Under the pieces are notes generated by a model. That model was not told where the DNA came from. It ran no database searches and saw only the letters and a list, made by a program, of their open reading frames with translations. Below, piece after piece: positions 41,623-51,346 of a stretch of DNA of 52,088 bases; position 1 is the stretch's first letter, and every line of letters starts with the position of its first letter. Source of the DNA: Methanolinea sp. (GTDB lineage: Archaea > Halobacteriota > Methanomicrobia > Methanomicrobiales > Methanospirillaceae); NCBI GenBank assembly GCA_024518585.1, contig JANIHI010000014.1:1-52088 (forward strand). The letters run 5' to 3'. Position numbers and translations under genes: made by a program.

Positions 41623-42520
41623 TATCGCCCGGGACCTTATGGGTTTTCGTTCCCGTTTCACGCACGACAAGGACGGGCCTTGCAGCGATCTTTGCAACCT
41701 CCTGGGCAGTGCTCCCGGGGATGATCCCGCCGAGCCAGCCCCTCCCGTGGGAACTTAACGCAACGAGCGATACGTCCTCCTCGTCTGCGCAGAGGGCGAT
41801 TTCCCTTGACGGGCTGCCCACTTTTACGATGTACCGCGACCGGATCCTCCGGCCGGACAGGAAGAGTGTGTCTCTCTCCATCTCCCTGATGGCCTCTTTC
41901 TCCTGAATCGCGATCTCTTCCTCGTTCTCTCCGCTTTCGATGACGTGCAGGAGGATGACCTCCGAGAGTCCTTTGAGGGGAGCTATCGTGGCAAGGGCCT
42001 GCCGTGCCGGCGGTGAAAAATCGGTTGGGCAGAGGACGCGGGAAAGAATCCGGGGGCAGAACTTCTCAAAAGCCCTCCCCTTCAGGCCCTCGACTATCCT
42101 GTGCTTCATGATCAACACGTTGGAGGGACTGTACCGGAGGACGTAACTTGATACGCTCCCGAGGAGGATGTCCCGCAGGATGCCCTTCCCCCGTGCACCC
42201 ACGAGGATGAGGGACGGGGCTTCCTCGCGTGCAACCGCAATCACCATCTCCCCCACGGGCCCATGGGGAATTTCCTTGAGAACTGCCCGGGCACTGATTC
42301 CCTGGGCACGCAGGGTCTCGCATTCACTCTGCAGCTGCTTCCTCGCCTGCTCCTTGACCATCTCGATACCCCACCGGGCAAAGCCCGGCCGTGACGTGTC
42401 GACGACATGAAGGAGAATGACTTCTTTTACGTCGGGAAATCCCGCGATGCACTCGAGAGCCTTCTTGGCGTGCTCCGAAAAGTCGGTGGGAAAGAGTATC
42501 CGGGAAAACACCAGTGACAC
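41603..42520 (-). CDS. Two-domain universal stress protein
   Basis: A 305-residue fusion of two UspA domains. The first has the ATP-binding GARGKGILRDILLGS (GxxGx(9)GS type), the second SSHGRGWLGGIIPGS with the same spacing. Both look able to bind ATP. Tandem UspA proteins are common in methanogens and may respond to energy or redox stress. It sits alone between the two ATP synthase operons and ends by overlapping the small operon 1 protein by 20 nt. Confidence 0.93.
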   Translation of the reverse strand: MSLVFSRILFPTDFSEHAKKALECIAGFPDVKEVILLHVVDTSRPGFARWGIEMVKEQARKQLQSECETLRAQGISARAVLKEIPHGPVGEMVIAVAREEAPSLILVGARGKGILRDILLGSVSSYVLRYSPSNVLIMKHRIVEGLKGRAFEKFCPRILSRVLCPTDFSPPARQALATIAPLKGLSEVILLHVIESGENEEEIAIQEKEAIREMERDTLFLSGRRIRSRYIVKVGSPSREIALCADEEDVSLVALSSHGRGWLGGIIPGSTAQEVAKIAARPVLVVRETGTKTHKVPGDISVAAS

Positions 42521-42636
42521 CTCTGCTCCAGTTCATGGAGTATGACCGCCGTGATGTAATACATTTCTGCGCGGAATGAAAGACCCACGCAGGGAACAAG
42601 CGAATTTTTTATAGGGGTCCACGGGGGAAGGTGGAA

Positions 42637-42653
42637 AAGCTTTATATTTTATT
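42637..42653 (+). promoter_or_regulatory. Promoter of ATP synthase operon 2
   Basis: AAGCTTTATATTTTATT, a strong archaeal TATA with purines in the BRE position just before it, 50 nt upstream of the small leader gene at 42703. A TATA for the leftward stress gene (CTATAAAAAATT on the minus strand) lies near 42603-42614. Confidence 0.65.
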
Positions 42654-42702
42654 AAAACATTAATATCACCGACCTCAGATATGGAGGCCACAACCCGGGA
42701 TC

Positions 42703-42861
42703 ATGAATCCGATTGAGAACGAAGCAATAGAAAAACTGAAAAAAATCGCTGTGACGCGATGCATGGAGCGCATAGAGAGAGCCAAGGCTATGAAAAGGGA
42801 GGCAGTTCTGCCTGCTTCACCCGGGATTACCCGCCTCCTCAAATCACGCCATGGTCTCTAG
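42703..42861 (+). CDS. Small basic protein before ATP synthase operon 2
   Basis: A 52-residue, strongly helical, basic peptide (EAIEKLKKIAVTRCMERIERAKAMKRE). Its stop lies 13 nt before the AhaH ATG and it follows the operon promoter, so it is the first reading frame of the transcript. No family recognised. It could be an assembly factor or a small regulator. The ribosome site is weak (GGGATC), so translation is not certain. Confidence 0.5.
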   Translation: MNPIENEAIEKLKKIAVTRCMERIERAKAMKREAVLPASPGITRLLKSRHGL

Positions 42862-42874
42862 GGATGGGTTGACA

Positions 42875-43201
42875 ATGGAGCCGGAATCTTCACTCCTCGA
42901 GAGGGTCAGGGTCAAGGAGATTGAGCTCAAGGCCCAGATAGATGCTGCGTCCAGGAAGGCAGATGCGATGATCGAAGAGGCCAGGGCGCGGGCAGATGAG
43001 ATCATCAGGGAAGCAAGACAGAAGGGAGAGGCCGATGCTGCCCGGTATACCGGGGAACAGGAGAGGTTGCTTGCGGGAGAGGTCCAGGAGATGCAGAAGA
43101 GATCCCGCCATGAGAGGGAACAGCTGGCCTCGACTGCCGGCCAGCGGGTCGGGCAGGCCGTCAGCGAAGTCATCAACCTGGTTCTGGCAAAGGATGGCTG
43201 A
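42875..43201 (+). CDS. ahaH: A-type ATP synthase subunit H, operon 2
   Basis: A 108-residue coiled-coil stalk subunit from ATG 42875 with GGGATGGG before it (an ATG at 42851 is in frame but lacks a ribosome site). Ala/Glu/Arg-rich (ARARADEIIREARQKGEADA) throughout. Its stop overlaps the I start as TGATG. Confidence 0.86.
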   Translation: MEPESSLLERVRVKEIELKAQIDAASRKADAMIEEARARADEIIREARQKGEADAARYTGEQERLLAGEVQEMQKRSRHEREQLASTAGQRVGQAVSEVINLVLAKDG

Positions 43202-45117
43202 TGCTCCAGAAGATGGTCAATATCCTGGTAGTCGGGCCGAAGAAAGACTACCAGCAGATCGTCGATGTCCTCTACCAGGAGGGGACAGTTCACCTCCAGG
43301 ATGTCCCCGTATCCCTGGATGACCCTGTCTTTACGCCGATGGACACCGGCAAAACCGAGGAGGTATCGGCGGTCCTCCTCAAGCTCCACGGCATTGCACA
43401 GATCCTCCCGGGGAGACCGGGGGAAGGGGGGCCGGCAGAGGAACGCGCACGGGAACTTTCTGGCAAGCGGACTGAGGACCTCTTATCAGAGGCAAAGGAG
43501 ATTGTCCAGTTGCTTGAATCAAAGGTCCGCGACCTTGCAACGAGGAAGAGCGAGCTTGAGCTCTCCCGGACGACCCTTGACAAGTACGCACGGATCATGG
43601 AGAAGATCCAGCCCCTCGAGAGCAAGCTCCCCATCCTCGAAGGCTTTGAAGTCACAGTCCTGCTGATCCAGAAGGAGTACCGCGATGTCCTCGACCTCAT
43701 CCGCCCCCAGCTGAAGGCAATAACGCGGAACCAGTTTGAATTCATTGCCGCCGACCTGGACGAAAACACGACGGCCGCAATAACTGTCTTTAACAGGAAG
43801 TATTCCGAGGAAGTCCACTCATTCCTCTTTTCCCAGAACGTCAACGAGGTCCGCGTTCCCCAGGAATATGCAAACATGCAGCTCCGGGATGCACTTGCCC
43901 TCATCGAGGAGAAAAAGTCAGAAATCTCCCGGGAGATGGAGCAGATTGACAGGGAACTCCTTGCACTCTCGGAGAAGTGGCAGGGAGACCTCGCAATCTA
44001 TACCCGCCTCCTCGAGGACCGCCTGGAAGAACTCCGCTCCCTCAATAAGTTCGGCCAGTCGGCCCACACGATCCTGATCAAGGGATGGATCCCAAAAAAA
44101 TTCATCAAAAAAACCCGGGAGGCACTCAGGCGCGCCTTTGGGGACCGGGTTGTCCTGACCGAACTGCCGCTGTCGCCTGAAGATCTGGAGAATGCGCCCA
44201 CTTTTTACGACAACCCACGGATTGTCAAGCCTTTTGAATTTTTCATGCGCCTCGTGTCTCCCCCCCGGTACAGGGAGATCGACCCCAGTCCCCTCCTGGC
44301 GATCTTCTTCCCCATCTTCTTTGGGATCATCGTGGGGGACATCGGCTATGGCCTGTGTATCCTTGGTTTTGGCATTGTCATGAAGTGGAAGTTCCCAAGG
44401 ATCGACTGGATGCAACAGCTCATGAATATCATGATCATTTCATCGTTCCCCACAATCTTCTTCGGTTTTCTCTTCGGGGAATTCTTCGGGGACTTTGGAG
44501 AGAAGATCGGGCTAACCCACCCCGTCATGTTCCTCGGCGTCACCTGGAACAGGGTGGAGGCCATGATCCCCCTCCTCGTGCTTGCCATTGCTATCGGTGT
44601 CATCCACGTTTTTGTCGGGCTCTCCATTGGTATTTTGAACGCTTATGCCCGGCACCACAAGAAACACCTCTGTGAAAAGGCCGGGATGATGGGGGTCGTT
44701 GCCGGGATCATCCTCCTGCTCGCCTCCCTAACCGGGGTTCTCCCCTCGTTCATGATGATCGGTGCTGCCGTCATTCTCGTCGCCTTCCTCCCGCTGCTCG
44801 TGTACGGGGGAGGTACCATGGGTGTGATCGAGGTCATGAGTACCATCGGAAACATCCTCTCCTATGCAAGGATCATGGCAATCGGCATGGCATCTGTCAT
44901 CCTCGCCATGGTGGCCAACGAACTCGGGGGAGCTGTCGGTGCCCTCGTCGTTGGGATCGTCATCGCCGCACTCCTCCATGCCCTCAACATTATCCTCGCC
45001 ATGTTCAGTCCCTCCCTGCATTCCGTCCGTCTCCATATCGTGGAGTTCTATTCAAAGTTCTACGAGGGCGGGGGGACAGAGTACAGGCCGTTTGGACGGG
45101 AGAAAAAGACTGATTGA
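43201..45117 (+). CDS. ahaI: A-type ATP synthase subunit I (a), operon 2
   Basis: A 638-residue stator channel: soluble half with coiled coil, then about eight membrane helices from about 360. NILSYARIMAIGMAS holds the conserved channel Arg. It differs from the operon 1 copy along its length, including around this Arg, consistent with serving a different rotor. Followed by a 160-nt gap with its own promoter before K. Confidence 0.93.
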   Translation: MLQKMVNILVVGPKKDYQQIVDVLYQEGTVHLQDVPVSLDDPVFTPMDTGKTEEVSAVLLKLHGIAQILPGRPGEGGPAEERARELSGKRTEDLLSEAKEIVQLLESKVRDLATRKSELELSRTTLDKYARIMEKIQPLESKLPILEGFEVTVLLIQKEYRDVLDLIRPQLKAITRNQFEFIAADLDENTTAAITVFNRKYSEEVHSFLFSQNVNEVRVPQEYANMQLRDALALIEEKKSEISREMEQIDRELLALSEKWQGDLAIYTRLLEDRLEELRSLNKFGQSAHTILIKGWIPKKFIKKTREALRRAFGDRVVLTELPLSPEDLENAPTFYDNPRIVKPFEFFMRLVSPPRYREIDPSPLLAIFFPIFFGIIVGDIGYGLCILGFGIVMKWKFPRIDWMQQLMNIMIISSFPTIFFGFLFGEFFGDFGEKIGLTHPVMFLGVTWNRVEAMIPLLVLAIAIGVIHVFVGLSIGILNAYARHHKKHLCEKAGMMGVVAGIILLLASLTGVLPSFMMIGAAVILVAFLPLLVYGGGTMGVIEVMSTIGNILSYARIMAIGMASVILAMVANELGGAVGALVVGIVIAALLHALNIILAMFSPSLHSVRLHIVEFYSKFYEGGGTEYRPFGREKKTD

Positions 45118-45228
45118 CCGGGACCACTCACCTCCCGGAGATAACCCCTCCCGGGATCCGGCCACGCCGTATGCTGCCACCGTTTGGTGATTCGAGCCTA
45201 ATAGAAATTTTTAATGTTGTTGAGGTAT

Positions 45229-45249
45229 CGATTTTATATATTATAAAGA
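45229..45249 (+). promoter_or_regulatory. Internal promoter before atpK, operon 2
   Basis: CGATTTTATATATTATAAAG gives two overlapping TATA boxes about 30-45 nt before the K start codon at 45278, in the only sizeable gap inside either ATP synthase operon. It would let K be made in excess over H and I, as its stoichiometry requires. Confidence 0.65.
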
Positions 45250-45277
45250 TTATGTTACAGGTGTAGGAGATGCATAC

Positions 45278-45496
45278 ATGGCTGGATGGGAAATTCCACT
45301 GGGTGCAGCAATCGCGTTTGCTGCGGGAGCAATCGGGACGGCCTGGGCACAGTCCAAGATCGGTTCTGCGGGTGCAGGGACGATTGCCGAGAGGCCCGAG
45401 ACGTCAGGTTCGATCATCGTGCTGGAGGCAATCCCGGAAACCCTTGTCATTCTTGGTTTCGTGGTCGCATCCATGATCATCATCATGGTGGAGTGA
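45278..45496 (+). CDS. ahaK: A-type ATP synthase rotor subunit K, single hairpin, operon 2
   Basis: A 72-residue proteolipid of two helices. Helix 1 contains AIGTAWAQSKIG and the loop AERPE, helix 2 carries the ion-binding Glu54 in PETLVILG. The Tyr and GQG Gln of the sodium set in operon 1 are absent; this is the form typical of other methanogens and haloarchaea. TAGGAG lies 9 nt before the ATG. Followed by a strong hairpin. Confidence 0.93.
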   Translation: MAGWEIPLGAAIAFAAGAIGTAWAQSKIGSAGAGTIAERPETSGSIIVLEAIPETLVILGFVVASMIIIMVE

Positions 45497-45509
45497 GAGG
45501 CGTCTGGTG

Positions 45510-45568
45510 CCCCGAACCCTTTAAGCAGGGACCCTGGAGAGTTCCTGCGCTCTTCAAGGGTTTTGGGG
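45510..45568 (+). promoter_or_regulatory. RNA hairpin between atpK and atpE, operon 2
   Basis: CCCCGAACCCTT (45510-45521) pairs with AAGGGTTTTGGGG (45556-45568), 11-12 bp with one bulge, enclosing a second small stem GCAGG/CCTGC. No T-run follows, so it is more likely a cleavage or messenger-stability element than a full terminator. It would leave K messenger more abundant than E to D. Confidence 0.65.
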
Positions 45569-45601
45569 CGGGAAGAACCCAAGGCAAAGGGGAGATTGGG
45601 A

Positions 45602-46186
45602 ATGACATACGAGGACCTCTTGCAGTCCATGGAGGCCGGGGCACGCGAGAAGATTACGGAGATAGACGAGAATGCCCGTCGACAGAGCGATGATATTATC
45701 CGTGATGCAGAAGAGAGGGCAGGCGCCATCCAGCGCGAGATCATGGCGCAGGCCATGGCAGCAGTAGCAGATAAGCGGAACCGTTCACTATACAAGGTAC
45801 GACAGGACGAAAAAGCTGCAGATATCCAGCAAAAGGAGGAGATCGTCAACCAGGTCTTCCAGGAAGCTGCCGCAAGGCTGAAGGAATTCCGCACGTCGGG
45901 AGAGTATCCTCTGCTCTTTTCCCGGTTGCTCCGGGAAGCGCTCCATGACATGGGCCAGGAGAAGGCCATCGTCCACGTGGATCCGCGGGACGAGCCTCTC
46001 TGCCAGGAAGCACTGAGGGGTCTTTCAGGGAACCACCAGGTGGTCCCCGACCTGACGACGTGGGGGGGAGTGGTCGTCTCTTCCCCGGACGAAAAAGTCA
46101 GGATTCACAATACCCTTGAGTCGAGGCTCGAGAGGGCGAGGCTCCTCTCCAAGAAAGACGTCTGTCACATTCTCTTTGGAGACTGA
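45602..46186 (+). CDS. ahaE: A-type ATP synthase subunit E, operon 2
   Basis: A 194-residue stalk subunit from ATG 45602 (GGGGAGATTGGG before it). N-terminal charged coiled coil, then a globular end with GVVVSSPDEKVRIHNTLESR, the typical E subunit close. Separated from C by 2 nt. Confidence 0.9.
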   Translation: MTYEDLLQSMEAGAREKITEIDENARRQSDDIIRDAEERAGAIQREIMAQAMAAVADKRNRSLYKVRQDEKAADIQQKEEIVNQVFQEAAARLKEFRTSGEYPLLFSRLLREALHDMGQEKAIVHVDPRDEPLCQEALRGLSGNHQVVPDLTTWGGVVVSSPDEKVRIHNTLESRLERARLLSKKDVCHILFGD

Positions 46187-46188
46187 CA

Positions 46189-47238
46189 ATGGACTACGGG
46201 TATATCAATGCGCGGGTCAGGGGGATGCACAGTCGCCTGCTCGGGAAAAAGGCGTTTGATGCACTCCTGGTTCAGCAGGACATCCCGTCCCTTGTCGGTG
46301 AGCTCGAGAAGACCCCCTACAGGGCAGAAGTGCAGGAGGCAGCCGTCATCTACCCGGGTCTGAAGGGGATCGAGGCTGCCCTCCGCATGAACCTCGTCCG
46401 CACGTGCCAGAAAGTACTCTCCCTCGTCCGGGGGAGCGATGCTGAGACCCTTGTCGGGGTCATCCTGGGGCGGTGGGACATCCATAACATCAAGACGGTG
46501 CTCCGGGGCAAACACCTCTTTACGGCTCCCGATGAGATCAGGGAATGCCTCATCCCGGCTGGAACGCTGGGAGAACCCCTCCTGCTCGAGCTGATCAAGC
46601 AGCCCGATGTCAGGGCAGTGGTGGACCTTCTCGCAACCTGGGACGTTGTCTACCATAAACCACTGACCCCCCACCTCGACGAGTACGCCAAGAATCGGGA
46701 CCTGTCCGTGCTCGAGTATGCCCTCGACCGGTTCCATTACCACAATGCCATGTCCATGCTCAAGGAGGGGCGACCAGACCATGACGTGATGAGGGGGCTT
46801 ATCTGCCTTGAGATAGACTCCCTGAACCTGAAGAATGCCCTCCGGATGAACCGGGACAGGGTCGACCCCGATACGGCACGCGAGTATTTCCTCCCCGGAG
46901 GAGCCCACATAACGGAGGAGAAATTCCTAAAGATCGTCGGGATCGTCCACGTCGATGACATTGCCGGCACCATCGCGGGGACACCGTTCTCGTTCCTCGT
47001 CCCGTTCATCCCGGACGCTCTGCGCACCGGGGCGTTCTCTGTCCTTGAAAAGGAACTGGACATCTACCTGACCAGGAAAGGTGTGGGAGTCTTTCGCACC
47101 GATCCCCTGGGGGGAGCCGTTGTGATCGGTTACCTGTGGGCGAAGCAGAACGAGATCATCAACATCCGCATCATAGCCCGGTGCAAGGATGCCCGTATCT
47201 CTGATGCAGAACTGGAAAAGGAGCTGCGATATGTATAA
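46189..47238 (+). CDS. ahaC: A-type ATP synthase subunit C, operon 2
   Basis: A 349-residue soluble subunit C of usual length with the three-repeat helical funnel pattern (for example LGRWDIHNIKTVLRGK). No membrane helix at the front, unlike the operon 1 copy. Overlaps the F start by 8 nt. Confidence 0.94.
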   Translation: MDYGYINARVRGMHSRLLGKKAFDALLVQQDIPSLVGELEKTPYRAEVQEAAVIYPGLKGIEAALRMNLVRTCQKVLSLVRGSDAETLVGVILGRWDIHNIKTVLRGKHLFTAPDEIRECLIPAGTLGEPLLLELIKQPDVRAVVDLLATWDVVYHKPLTPHLDEYAKNRDLSVLEYALDRFHYHNAMSMLKEGRPDHDVMRGLICLEIDSLNLKNALRMNRDRVDPDTAREYFLPGGAHITEEKFLKIVGIVHVDDIAGTIAGTPFSFLVPFIPDALRTGAFSVLEKELDIYLTRKGVGVFRTDPLGGAVVIGYLWAKQNEIINIRIIARCKDARISDAELEKELRYV

Positions 47239-47551
47239 GTTCATGGTCGTGACCGATCCCGATACAGCAGCCGGTTTCCGGCTGGCAGGGGCCGAGGTCA
47301 TCGAGGCTGCCGATGCCCAGGAGGCAAAGAAGGTCATCCCGCCCCTCCTTCACAGGGATGACACCGGGATCATCGCGGTAAACGAGGATTACCTGCAGGT
47401 GCTCGACGAGAAGCTCATGAACAGGATCGAGCGGACCTATCGGCCTATCATCATCCCCATTCCCCGAAGGGCCCGGACGGGGGGTGGACCGGGGTACCTG
47501 GAGAACCTCCTGCGCAGAGCAGTCGGGTATAACATCGTTGTGAGGCGGTAA
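47231..47551 (+). CDS. ahaF: A-type ATP synthase subunit F, operon 2
   Basis: A 106-residue F subunit from the ATG at 47231, inside the C gene end. [17 protein letters not shown] at the front and [14 protein letters not shown] near the end match the CheY-like F fold. Leads directly into A. Confidence 0.92.
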   Translation: MYKFMVVTDPDTAAGFRLAGAEVIEAADAQEAKKVIPPLLHRDDTGIIAVNEDYLQVLDEKLMNRIERTYRPIIIPIPRRARTGGGPGYLENLLRRAVGYNIVVRR

Positions 47552-47552
47552 C

Positions 47553-49292
47553 ATGATTCAAGGGTCAATTGCCCGAATATCCGGTCCCGTCGTGATCGCA
47601 GACGGGATGCGCGGGTCAAAGATGTACGATGTCGTGCATGTCGGGACACTCGAACTGCCCGGGGAGATCATCCGGCTCGAAGGAGACCAGGCCGTCGTCC
47701 AGGTCTACGAGGACACAACGGGGCTCTCCATCGGTGAACCCGTCACCAACACGGAAAAACCTCTCTCCGTGGAACTGGGGCCGGGGCTCATCTCCTCGAT
47801 ATTCGACGGGGTGCAGCGACCCCTCCCGGAACTTGCAAAGAAGAGCGGGTCGTTCATATCGAGGGGCATTTCAGCCCCCGGCCTCTCCCGGGACACGCTG
47901 TGGGACTTTGAACCAAAGATCACCGAGGGGACTCCCGTGAAGGGGGGAGAGATCCTTGGTTCTGTCAGGGAATACCATTTTACCCACCATATCCTTGTCC
48001 CCCCGGGGGTCACGGGGACTGTCGAGCGGGTCAGGCAGGGAAAATTCAAGGTGACCGATGTCGTCTGCGAACTCGACAACGGGCAGCACCTCACGCTCCT
48101 CCAGAGGTGGCCGGTCCGGAAGGGGAGGCCTTATGCGCGGAAGCTTGACCCGGCCATCCCCCTGATCACCGGGCAGAGGATATTTGACTGCCTCTTCCCC
48201 CTGACCAAGGGGGGGACCGCGATGATCCCGGGGGGTTTTGGCACCGGCAAGACAGTCTCTGAACAGACGCTCGCGAAGTGGGCCGATGCGCAGGTGATCA
48301 TCTACATCGGGTGCGGAGAACGCGGGAACGAGATGACCGACGTCCTCTCCGAGTTCCCCGAGCTCGTGGACCCGAGGACAGGCCTTCCCCTCATCCAGAG
48401 GACGATCCTGATCGCGAATACCTCCAACATGCCGGTGGCTGCCCGCGAGGCTTCCATTTACACCGGTATAACGATGGCCGAGTATTACCGGGACATGGGA
48501 TACGACGTCGCACTCATGGCCGACTCCACGTCCCGGTGGGGGGAGGCATTGCGGGAGGTATCGGGGCGGCTCGAAGAGATGCCGGGCGAGGAGGGGTACC
48601 CCGCCTACCTTGCAACCCGGCTCGCCGCGTTCTACGAGCGTGCAGGGAGGGTCATCTGCCTCGGTCCCGAGGGCCGGGCCGGGTCTGTCACCATCGTCGG
48701 GGCAGTCTCGCCACCCGGGGGGGACTTCTCGGAACCCATCACGCAGAATACCCTCCGCATCGCCGGGACCTTCTGGGCCCTGGACACGAGCCTTGCGTAC
48801 AGGCGACACTTCCCCTCGGTGAACTGGATCAAGAGCTATTCCCTCTACCTTGACAGTGTCGAGGGATGGTTCTCGGAGAAGATGGCCCCTGACTGGAGGG
48901 CGCTGCGGGACCGGACCATGTACCTCCTCCAGAAGGAGGTCGAGCTCCAGGAGATCGTCCAGCTCGTCGGTCCGGATGCACTCCCTGAGAGCGAGAAGGC
49001 CATCCTCGAGGTGACGAGGATGATTAGGGAAGACTTCCTCCAGCAGAGTGCCTACAGTGATACGGACTCCTTCTGCCCCCTCGAGAAGCAGTACTGGATG
49101 CTCTCGACGATTTTGTCCTATTGGGAGGCCTCAGAGGAGGCCATGACGCGGGGGGTCTCCCTCAAGCAGATCTCTGCCCTCCCGCTGAAGGCAGAGATTG
49201 CACGCATGAAGGAGGCTGCTTCCATTGACCAGATCAGGGATCTTAAGGAGAAGGTCCATACCCAGATCGGTGCCCTGGAGGTGGAACGATGA
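47553..49292 (+). CDS. ahaA: A-type ATP synthase catalytic subunit A, operon 2
   Basis: A 579-residue catalytic subunit. The P-loop reads GGFGTGKT (227-234), with Gly and Thr where operon 1 and most archaeal A subunits have Pro and Ser. The key Lys-Thr is kept. GERGNEM and [11 protein letters not shown] are present. The start overlaps nothing; its stop overlaps the B start as ATGA. Confidence 0.96.
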   Translation: MIQGSIARISGPVVIADGMRGSKMYDVVHVGTLELPGEIIRLEGDQAVVQVYEDTTGLSIGEPVTNTEKPLSVELGPGLISSIFDGVQRPLPELAKKSGSFISRGISAPGLSRDTLWDFEPKITEGTPVKGGEILGSVREYHFTHHILVPPGVTGTVERVRQGKFKVTDVVCELDNGQHLTLLQRWPVRKGRPYARKLDPAIPLITGQRIFDCLFPLTKGGTAMIPGGFGTGKTVSEQTLAKWADAQVIIYIGCGERGNEMTDVLSEFPELVDPRTGLPLIQRTILIANTSNMPVAAREASIYTGITMAEYYRDMGYDVALMADSTSRWGEALREVSGRLEEMPGEEGYPAYLATRLAAFYERAGRVICLGPEGRAGSVTIVGAVSPPGGDFSEPITQNTLRIAGTFWALDTSLAYRRHFPSVNWIKSYSLYLDSVEGWFSEKMAPDWRALRDRTMYLLQKEVELQEIVQLVGPDALPESEKAILEVTRMIREDFLQQSAYSDTDSFCPLEKQYWMLSTILSYWEASEEAMTRGVSLKQISALPLKAEIARMKEAASIDQIRDLKEKVHTQIGALEVER

Positions 49293-50689
49293 TGCGTCCC
49301 GTTCCCCTGATCGAGCGCGAGTTCAGGACGGTCAGTTACGTCTCCGGGCCGCTCATCTTCGTCGAGAGGCCGAAGGGAGTGTCGTTTGGTGAGACGGCGC
49401 GCATCACCCTGCCCGACGGGGAGGTCAGGAACGGCCAGGTCCTTGATATCTCGCGGGACCTTGCCGTGGTCCAGGTCTACGAGGGGACGAGCGGCGTGGA
49501 CAACAAGGCAACGCAGGTCAGGTTCACGGGCCAGTCCCCTTCCATCGATGTCTCCATCGACATGCTCGGCAGGGTCTTTTCCGGTGTCGGGAAGCCGCGG
49601 GACGGGAGGCCCGATATCATCCCTGAGGACACCGTTGATATCTCGGGGATGCCGATTAACCCCTATTCCCGCGATAAGCCCTCTGACTTCATCCAGACCG
49701 GGATGTCTGCGATCGATGCGCTCAATACCCTCGTGCGCGGCCAGAAACTTCCCATATTCTCAGGGTCCGGCCTGCCGGCCAACAAGCTCGCGGCCCAGAT
49801 CGCCCGCCAGGCAAAGGTCCTGGGCAAAGAGGAATCGTTCGCCGTGGTCTTTGTTGCAATGGGGATCACGCACAAGGAGGCATCCTACTTCATGAACGAG
49901 TTCGAGCGGACGGGGGCCCTCGAGCGGGTGGTCTTCTTCCAGAACCTCGCGGATGACCCCACGATCGAGCGTATTGCAACGCCGCGGTGCGCCCTCTCTG
50001 TCGCTGAGTTCCTTGCCTATACCCACCACCTCCACGTGCTCGTCATCCTGACAGACATGACGAACTACTGCGAGGCCCTCCGCGAGATCTCCACTGCACG
50101 CGAGGAGGTCCCGGGGAGGAGGGGGTACCCGGGGTACATGTACACCGACCTTGCCTCAATCTACGAGAGGGCAGGACGTATCAAGGGGACGACCGGTTCG
50201 ATCACGCAGATCCCCATCCTCACGATGCCGGACGACGATATCACCCACCCTGTCCCTGACCTCACCGGGTATATCACCGAGGGCCAGATCGTCCTCTCCC
50301 GCGACCTCTTCCGGAGGGGCGCAGACCCGCCGATCGATGTACTCCCCTGCCTCTCCCGCCTGATGAACCTCGGTATCGGGCCCGGCAAGACCCGCGAGGA
50401 CCATCGGAACGTGGCAGACCAGCTCTATGCCTCCTATGCCTATGGCCGCGACCTCCGGCGTCTCGTTGCCATCGTTGGCGAGGAGGCTCTCACCGAACTG
50501 GACAAGGTCTACCTCTCGTTTGCCGACGATTTCGAGAAGAAGTTCATCACGCAGGGTGATGCCAACCGGAACATCGGCGAGACCCTTGACCTCGGGTGGG
50601 ACCTTCTTGCAAAACTGCCGGAAGACGAACTCAAGAGGATCAAGATCGAGTTCATCCGGAAGTACCACCCGGCATACCGGGCACGGTGA
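49289..50689 (+). CDS. ahaB: A-type ATP synthase regulatory subunit B, operon 2
   Basis: A 466-residue subunit B with [13 protein letters not shown] at the degenerate nucleotide loop and the conserved [18 protein letters not shown]. Very similar to the operon 1 copy in layout, less so in N- and C-terminal residues. Confidence 0.96.
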   Translation: MMRPVPLIEREFRTVSYVSGPLIFVERPKGVSFGETARITLPDGEVRNGQVLDISRDLAVVQVYEGTSGVDNKATQVRFTGQSPSIDVSIDMLGRVFSGVGKPRDGRPDIIPEDTVDISGMPINPYSRDKPSDFIQTGMSAIDALNTLVRGQKLPIFSGSGLPANKLAAQIARQAKVLGKEESFAVVFVAMGITHKEASYFMNEFERTGALERVVFFQNLADDPTIERIATPRCALSVAEFLAYTHHLHVLVILTDMTNYCEALREISTAREEVPGRRGYPGYMYTDLASIYERAGRIKGTTGSITQIPILTMPDDDITHPVPDLTGYITEGQIVLSRDLFRRGADPPIDVLPCLSRLMNLGIGPGKTREDHRNVADQLYASYAYGRDLRRLVAIVGEEALTELDKVYLSFADDFEKKFITQGDANRNIGETLDLGWDLLAKLPEDELKRIKIEFIRKYHPAYRAR

Positions 50690-50695
50690 GTCTGC

Positions 50696-51346
50696 ATGGA
50701 ACAGGTCAACCCCACCCGCATGGAACTCATCAGGAAGAGGGGCCAGATACGGCTTGCTGAGCAGGGCCGCGACCTCCTGCGCGAGAAGATGGACGCCCTC
50801 ATCCAGGAATTTTTCCGGATCATGGGGACTGTATCGCGCTCCCGGGACGAGCTCGAGGCAGTTGCAGAGGATGCATACCGGGCCCTCCTCATCGCCCAGG
50901 CAGTCGACGACCCTGTTACCCTCCGGTCCGTCTCTTTTGCAACGCGCAAACAAATTTCACTGGATATCGGGGGCAAGAACATCATGGGCGTCCCTGTCCC
51001 CATCATCGAGAAAAAGAGGGTCTCCCTCCCCTCCCTGGAGAGGGGTTACAGTATCCTGGGGGTGAGTGGCAGGATCGACGAGACGGCCGAGAGGTTCGAG
51101 TCGGAGATCGACTTAATCATCGGGCTTGCAGAGACCGAGACAGCACTCCGCCGCCTGGGCCAGGAGATCCAGATGAACCGCCGGAGGGTCAATGCCCTCG
51201 AGCAGGTCCTGATACCGGAGCTGAAACGGCAGGCGAAATTCATCAAGATAACGATCGAGGAGAGGGAGCGGGAAGACCTCTTTCGGTTGAAAAAGGTCAA
51301 GAAAATACTCAATCGTAAGAAGAGGTCGCAGGTGCGGTCACCGTAG
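50696..51346 (+). CDS. ahaD: A-type ATP synthase subunit D, operon 2
   Basis: A 216-residue central shaft subunit: PTRMELIRKRGQ start helix and [16 protein letters not shown] end helix. Ends the operon with a basic tail (KKVKKILNRKKRSQ). No small membrane gene follows, unlike operon 1. Confidence 0.94.
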   Translation: MEQVNPTRMELIRKRGQIRLAEQGRDLLREKMDALIQEFFRIMGTVSRSRDELEAVAEDAYRALLIAQAVDDPVTLRSVSFATRKQISLDIGGKNIMGVPVPIIEKKRVSLPSLERGYSILGVSGRIDETAERFESEIDLIIGLAETETALRRLGQEIQMNRRRVNALEQVLIPELKRQAKFIKITIEEREREDLFRLKKVKKILNRKKRSQVRSP

